From the NCBI RefSeq assembly GCF_001598235.1, contig NZ_BCYO01000008.1, positions 62,001-126,000 on the forward strand: DNA of 64,000 bases. Direction: 5' to 3'. Numbering within the stretch: the first letter of the stretch is position 1; each line of letters opens with the position of its first letter. The notes beneath the pieces were generated by a model, which saw nothing but the letters and a program-made list of their open reading frames with translations, was not told the origin of the DNA and ran no database searches. The DNA is from Polaromonas jejuensis NBRC 106434 (lineage in GTDB: Bacteria; Pseudomonadota; Gammaproteobacteria; Burkholderiales; Burkholderiaceae_C). The translations under genes and the position numbers were made by a program. Below, piece by piece: positions 60,904 through 64,000 of this stretch.

Positions 60904-61913
60904 GTGTTTACTCCACTGTCTGCCTTGTGATCGGCGCGCCATTCAGATGGCGTGCGGAACTCCCATTGCCGAAATGCTCGAAAAAACGAGTTCTGATCCT
61001 CATACCCCAGCATGAAGGCGACTTCGATCAGTGAGAACTGTCGGTCCCTCAGATACTCCAGTGCAAGCTGGTGGCGACTCTGGCTCAGCAGGTCTTGAAA
61101 GCGCACACCTTCTTCCGTCAGTCGGCGCTGCAAAGAGCGCTCGCTCATCGCCAGCTCGCTGGCAATAGACCGAATGTCCGGTCGTCCTGCAGTCAGTCTT
61201 CTCCGCAAAATCCAGCGGATTTGTTCGCTCAGCGTGGCCCTATGGGCCTGGGCATCAACCTGCGTTTGTAAAGCCTGATCCAGTATTTGCAGTAGTTCGC
61301 TGTTGTACTGCACAAAAGGTTTGGCCAGATCGGCAACGCGCAACGTCATACCGTTGTGCGCAGCGCCAAACTGCACCGGGCAACCAAAGTAGCGCTCAAG
61401 TACCACAGGGTCTTCGCTGGGGCGCGTCAATGAGACAAAAACAGGATGGAGCGGCGCGCTTGTGCCGCTCCGGCCCAATTCCATCAGGGAGGCCAAAGAT
61501 GCCTCGACCAATGCGGGAGGTAGCTCGGCTTCCTCGGCGTGCAGCCAGTGCAATTGCACGCTGGCGTGGTCTGCATGCTCTTCGATGCGAATTTCTTCGG
61601 GCGCGCACAGACGTTTGAAGCGTGCGACACGTTGCAAGGCATCGCGGTAGTCGCGGGCGTGGTAGGCGGCAAGGAACGACGGCGGCATGACGCCACCATC
61701 CAACTCGGTTGCTATCCACAAACCAATGTGCGGATCACCGCTGACGACCACCATGGCCCGCCATAGCGCAAAAAACTGCGCGGTGCTGATGGGCGCGTCG
61801 TCCTGCACCAACCGAAGGGACAACTTGGCGTGGGCCAGCACTTGATGCCTTGCCAGGCCAACGCGCTGCATGCCTTCCCATAGGGCTGAAGGTATTTTGA
61901 AGTGGTCGTTCAT
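60900..61913 (-). CDS. AraC-family transcriptional regulator (OruR/ArgR-like)
   Basis: 337 residues. N-terminal arabinose-binding-like domain of the AraC_binding_2 type (about 1-210) and two C-terminal helix-turn-helix motifs (IASELAMSERSLQRRLTEEG and FSLIEVAFMLGYEDQNSFFR, AFRQW). Probably controls its own operon: a 21-bp-spaced direct repeat lies upstream of the first gene. Cotranscribed between an SDR and an NAD(P)-binding protein. Confidence 0.87.
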   Translation of the reverse strand: MNDHFKIPSALWEGMQRVGLARHQVLAHAKLSLRLVQDDAPISTAQFFALWRAMVVVSGDPHIGLWIATELDGGVMPPSFLAAYHARDYRDALQRVARFKRLCAPEEIRIEEHADHASVQLHWLHAEEAELPPALVEASLASLMELGRSGTSAPLHPVFVSLTRPSEDPVVLERYFGCPVQFGAAHNGMTLRVADLAKPFVQYNSELLQILDQALQTQVDAQAHRATLSEQIRWILRRRLTAGRPDIRSIASELAMSERSLQRRLTEEGVRFQDLLSQSRHQLALEYLRDRQFSLIEVAFMLGYEDQNSFFRAFRQWEFRTPSEWRADHKADSGVNT

Positions 61914-61928
61914 AGGCGCAGCAAATGT

Positions 61929-62693
61929 TTACTTGGCCTGAAAACCACCGTCCACGTTGAGGATGTGGCCGGTGACGTAGCTCGATGCGGGTGAAAGCAG
62001 CCAGCAGATAGCGTCGGCGATTTCTTCGGGTTTACCAAGTCGGTTCATGGGGTGCATCGCCGAAATATTGGCCTCGTTGTAGTTTGGGTCGCTGCCGTCG
62101 AGCTGCTTGGCGATGATATCGGTCTTGGTGGCACCCGGCGCCACGCCGTTGATGCGAACGCCTTGGGCGGCGTGGTCCAGTGCCGAGGATTTTGTAAGGC
62201 CAACCACCGCATGCTTGGTGGCCGCATAAGCACCGGCCCAAGGAATGCCATTGAGACCAGCGATAGACGCAAGATTGACGATGGAGCCGCCGCCTTGCTT
62301 CAACATCTGCTGGATCTCGTACTTCATGCAGAAATACACGCCCAGCACATTGGTATCCAGCATGGCGCGGAAGTTGTCCGTGTTCGACTGGTCGATGGTG
62401 CTGATCTCATTGGAGATGCCTGCATTATTCACCGCCATGTCAAGGCGGCCGAACTCGTTCACCACCTGAGCCACCATGTCCTTGACAGCAGTTTCGTCTG
62501 TAACATCGTTGCGGAGGAAGCGGGCTTGTGCGCCGGAATGAGCGACTGCAGCGATTTCCCTCAACGCGGCTTGCCCCACATCGTCGCGGCGACCGCTGAT
62601 GACGACATTGATACCTTGTGCGGCCAGCTTCAAGGCAACCGCCTTCCCTATTCCTGAGGCGCCGCCTGTGATTAATGTGACTTGGTTGGACAT
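61929..62693 (-). CDS. Short-chain dehydrogenase/reductase
   Basis: 254 residues. TGGASGIGKAVALKLAAQGI, MAVNNAGISNE, NLASIAGLNGIPWAGAYAAT with YAATK and GHILNVDGGFQAK are canonical. Oxidises a secondary alcohol or reduces a ketone. First gene of the operon with the AraC regulator, 15 bp away. Confidence 0.9.
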   Translation of the reverse strand: MSNQVTLITGGASGIGKAVALKLAAQGINVVISGRRDDVGQAALREIAAVAHSGAQARFLRNDVTDETAVKDMVAQVVNEFGRLDMAVNNAGISNEISTIDQSNTDNFRAMLDTNVLGVYFCMKYEIQQMLKQGGGSIVNLASIAGLNGIPWAGAYAATKHAVVGLTKSSALDHAAQGVRINGVAPGATKTDIIAKQLDGSDPNYNEANISAMHPMNRLGKPEEIADAICWLLSPASSYVTGHILNVDGGFQAK

Positions 62694-63095
62694 AACAGAC
62701 TCCTTTTAGAAATTTCACTTGGTAGTCATGCAGAGATTTGCTCTCGGTGCATGGGTGAACTTTAGGAAATCTGAGGTTGCGCAGATATGCACTTGACGCC
62801 CAATGATATGCAAAGTGCGCCAATTAACTACGCGACGATTGGCTGCTTTGGGTCGATTGCGATCCGTCATGAACGGCTGCAATTCGGCCACCCCGAAACT
62901 TGCGGTTACGCATCCAGAAAGCTGCCGCTGGCGAGTACCCGCAAACGCTGCAGACACCCGAGTCGGAAGGATTGACCGACCGGTTTAGGGGCTGTGCTTC
63001 AGGCTTGAGATCCCCCCGGCCAACGGGCGCAGTACGCTCTATTTTTTACGGCAACTATGCGGCAAGGCGCTGCGTTGGCGGCAGGCGCTTCACAC
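62694..63095. other. Regulatory and non-coding region upstream of the SDR operon
   Basis: No gene supported. Contains the direct repeat at 62784-62821 and, further right, the spacer to the Bug receptor gene. The rest shows nothing recognisable. Confidence 0.4.
62784..62821. promoter_or_regulatory. Direct repeats spaced 21 bp, candidate AraC-family operator
   Basis: GATATGCA-N5-CGCC occurs twice (62784-62800 and 62805-62821), with a start-to-start distance of 21 bp, two helical turns. This is the classic geometry for AraC/XylS-type regulators. It lies about 90-130 bp before the SDR start, and the operon itself encodes an AraC regulator. Confidence 0.6.
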
Positions 63096-64000
63096 TCACT
63101 CCTGCTTGATGCCGGCTTCGCGGATCAGCTTGCCCCATCCGGCCTGCTCGGCCTTGATGTAGGCGGCAACCTGCGCGGGATTGCCGCTCATGGGCGTGCT
63201 GCCTTCCGCGGCCAGCTGGGCCAGCATGGCGGGCTGGGTCAGGGCCTTCGCCACGGCGGCGTTCAGGCGCTTGACCACGTCGGCCGGCGTGCCTGCAGGC
63301 GCCACAATGGCCTTCCAGTCCACCGCCTCAAAGTCCTTGTAGCCGGACTCGGCGACGGTCGGCACCTCGGACAGGATCGCCACGCGCCTGCTGGACGTCA
63401 CGGCCAGCGCGCGGAGCTTGCCGCCCTTGATCATGCCCACCACGGCCTGCGGTGTGGCGAACATGTAGTCGGTCTGGCCACCGAGCAGGTCGGTGATGGC
63501 CGGGGCCGCTCCCTTGTAAGGCACGTTGAGCACCTTGATGCCGGCCCGGCGGGCCATCATTTCACCGGCCAGGTGGCCCACGGTGCCGGTGGAGGCCAGG
63601 GCCTGCTTGACCTCGCCGGGCTTGCCCTTGGCGGCCTTGACCGCATCGGCCAGCGTGCGCCAGGGTGAATCGGCGCGTACCACCATCACGGTGGGCTGCT
63701 CGGCCACCAGGGCGACCGGTATCAGGTCCTTCGCCGGATCGAAGGGCATGCCGGGCAGCAGCGTCGGGTTGATGGCCAGGTTGGCCGTCTGCCCCATGCC
63801 GATGGTGTAGCCATCGCCCCTGGACTTGGCAACGACATCCAGGCCGATGTTGCCACCGCCGCCGGCCCTGTTGTCGACCAGGAAGGCCCATTGGGTGTCC
63901 TGCGTGATGGTGTTGGCGATATGGCGCGTGACCACATCGGTGCCGCCGCCCGGCGTGTAGGGCACGATGAAGCGTATGGGCTTGTCGGGCCAGGCGGCCT
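63096..64000 (-). CDS. Bug/TctC-family tripartite tricarboxylate-type receptor (partial, N-terminus beyond window)
   Basis: The frame runs off the right edge; about 300 residues are visible, starting near the mature N-terminus (AAWPDKPIRFIVPYTPGGGT). ENRAGGGGNIGLDVV-like and LNVPYKGAAPAITDLLGGQT, plus PTVAESGYKDFEAVDWKAIV, are standard. Bug proteins are periplasmic receptors for carboxylates and other small metabolites and are greatly expanded in Burkholderiales. No TctA/B genes are visible. Confidence 0.9.
   Translation of the reverse strand, partial: AAWPDKPIRFIVPYTPGGGTDVVTRHIANTITQDTQWAFLVDNRAGGGGNIGLDVVAKSRGDGYTIGMGQTANLAINPTLLPGMPFDPAKDLIPVALVAEQPTVMVVRADSPWRTLADAVKAAKGKPGEVKQALASTGTVGHLAGEMMARRAGIKVLNVPYKGAAPAITDLLGGQTDYMFATPQAVVGMIKGGKLRALAVTSSRRVAILSEVPTVAESGYKDFEAVDWKAIVAPAGTPADVVKRLNAAVAKALTQPAMLAQLAAEGSTPMSGNPAQVAAYIKAEQAGWGKLIREAGIKQE

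Noticed and set aside
1..64000. CRISPR arrays, rRNA, tRNA, intact insertion sequences
   Set aside because: Looked for on both strands by eye; no regularly spaced repeats, RNA genes or complete transposases were found.

Overview
The window looks like chromosomal DNA of a Burkholderiales bacterium, most likely a Comamonadaceae member (Polaromonas, Variovorax or Rhodoferax type). The basis is high GC, many LysR regulators, a Bug-type substrate-binding protein, a C4-type porin, and a dispersed short palindrome family (GCTAT...GTAGC) that I associate with that family. No rRNA, tRNA, CRISPR array or intact insertion sequence was found. The species assignment is inference.

Layout. 0-3 kb: end of dadA, argP diverging from a LysE/ArgO exporter, a LysR gene. 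3-7.8 kb: TetR-controlled tripartite efflux operon with a clear palindromic operator. 7.9-11.6 kb: undecaprenyl-phosphate glycosyltransferase, GtrA-like flippase, ArnT-like transferase and YdjC/NaxD-like deacetylase, together a predicted amino-sugar (lipid A type) modification locus. 12-15.7 kb: LysR, maleylacetate reductase and hydroxyquinol dioxygenase, ending in a truncated TIM-barrel gene at a junction with a visibly more AT-rich sugar/polyol island (15.7-22 kb: two Gfo/Idh/MocA dehydrogenases, an epimerase, a ribose/xylose-type ABC transporter, then an RpiR regulator). 23.6-25.6 kb: porin and HAD phosphatase.

25.7-39 kb: an apparently continuous minus-strand run of 17 genes starting at a PanE-like reductase, with a divergent LysR gene at 39.07 kb. 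It combines a polar amino-acid type ABC transporter, a class III CoA-transferase, two MaoC hydratases, two type II dehydroquinase-like proteins, two AroE-family dehydrogenases, an FAA/hydratase, two further dehydrogenases, a VOC protein and a Gfo/Idh enzyme. I cannot assign the substrate. This is the best candidate for an undescribed catabolic pathway. Its predicted LysR operator (CAATGA-N12-TCATTG) recurs at 45.34 kb, upstream of a branched-chain type binding protein and beside the decayed C-terminal relic of a second LysR gene. This links the 40-45 kb genes to the same regulon.

45.7-56 kb: a stress and metal-resistance mosaic made of a peroxiredoxin, dodecin, a chromate-resistance operon (chrB, chrA, Fe-SOD, ChrB-C protein, MFS), a TraR/DksA zinc-finger protein, and a pair of HtrA-like proteins, one with an intact triad and one without, around a small LuxR regulator. 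Fragments of a DMT transporter, a tyrosine recombinase, an SDR and an IS110 transposase, plus a 103-bp inverted-repeat structure, are scattered through it and point to old insertion and deletion events. 56-64 kb: a small secreted protein, a large UPF0182 membrane protein, an SDR/AraC/NAD(P)-binding operon with a 21-bp-spaced direct repeat upstream, and the C-terminal part of a Bug receptor running off the end.
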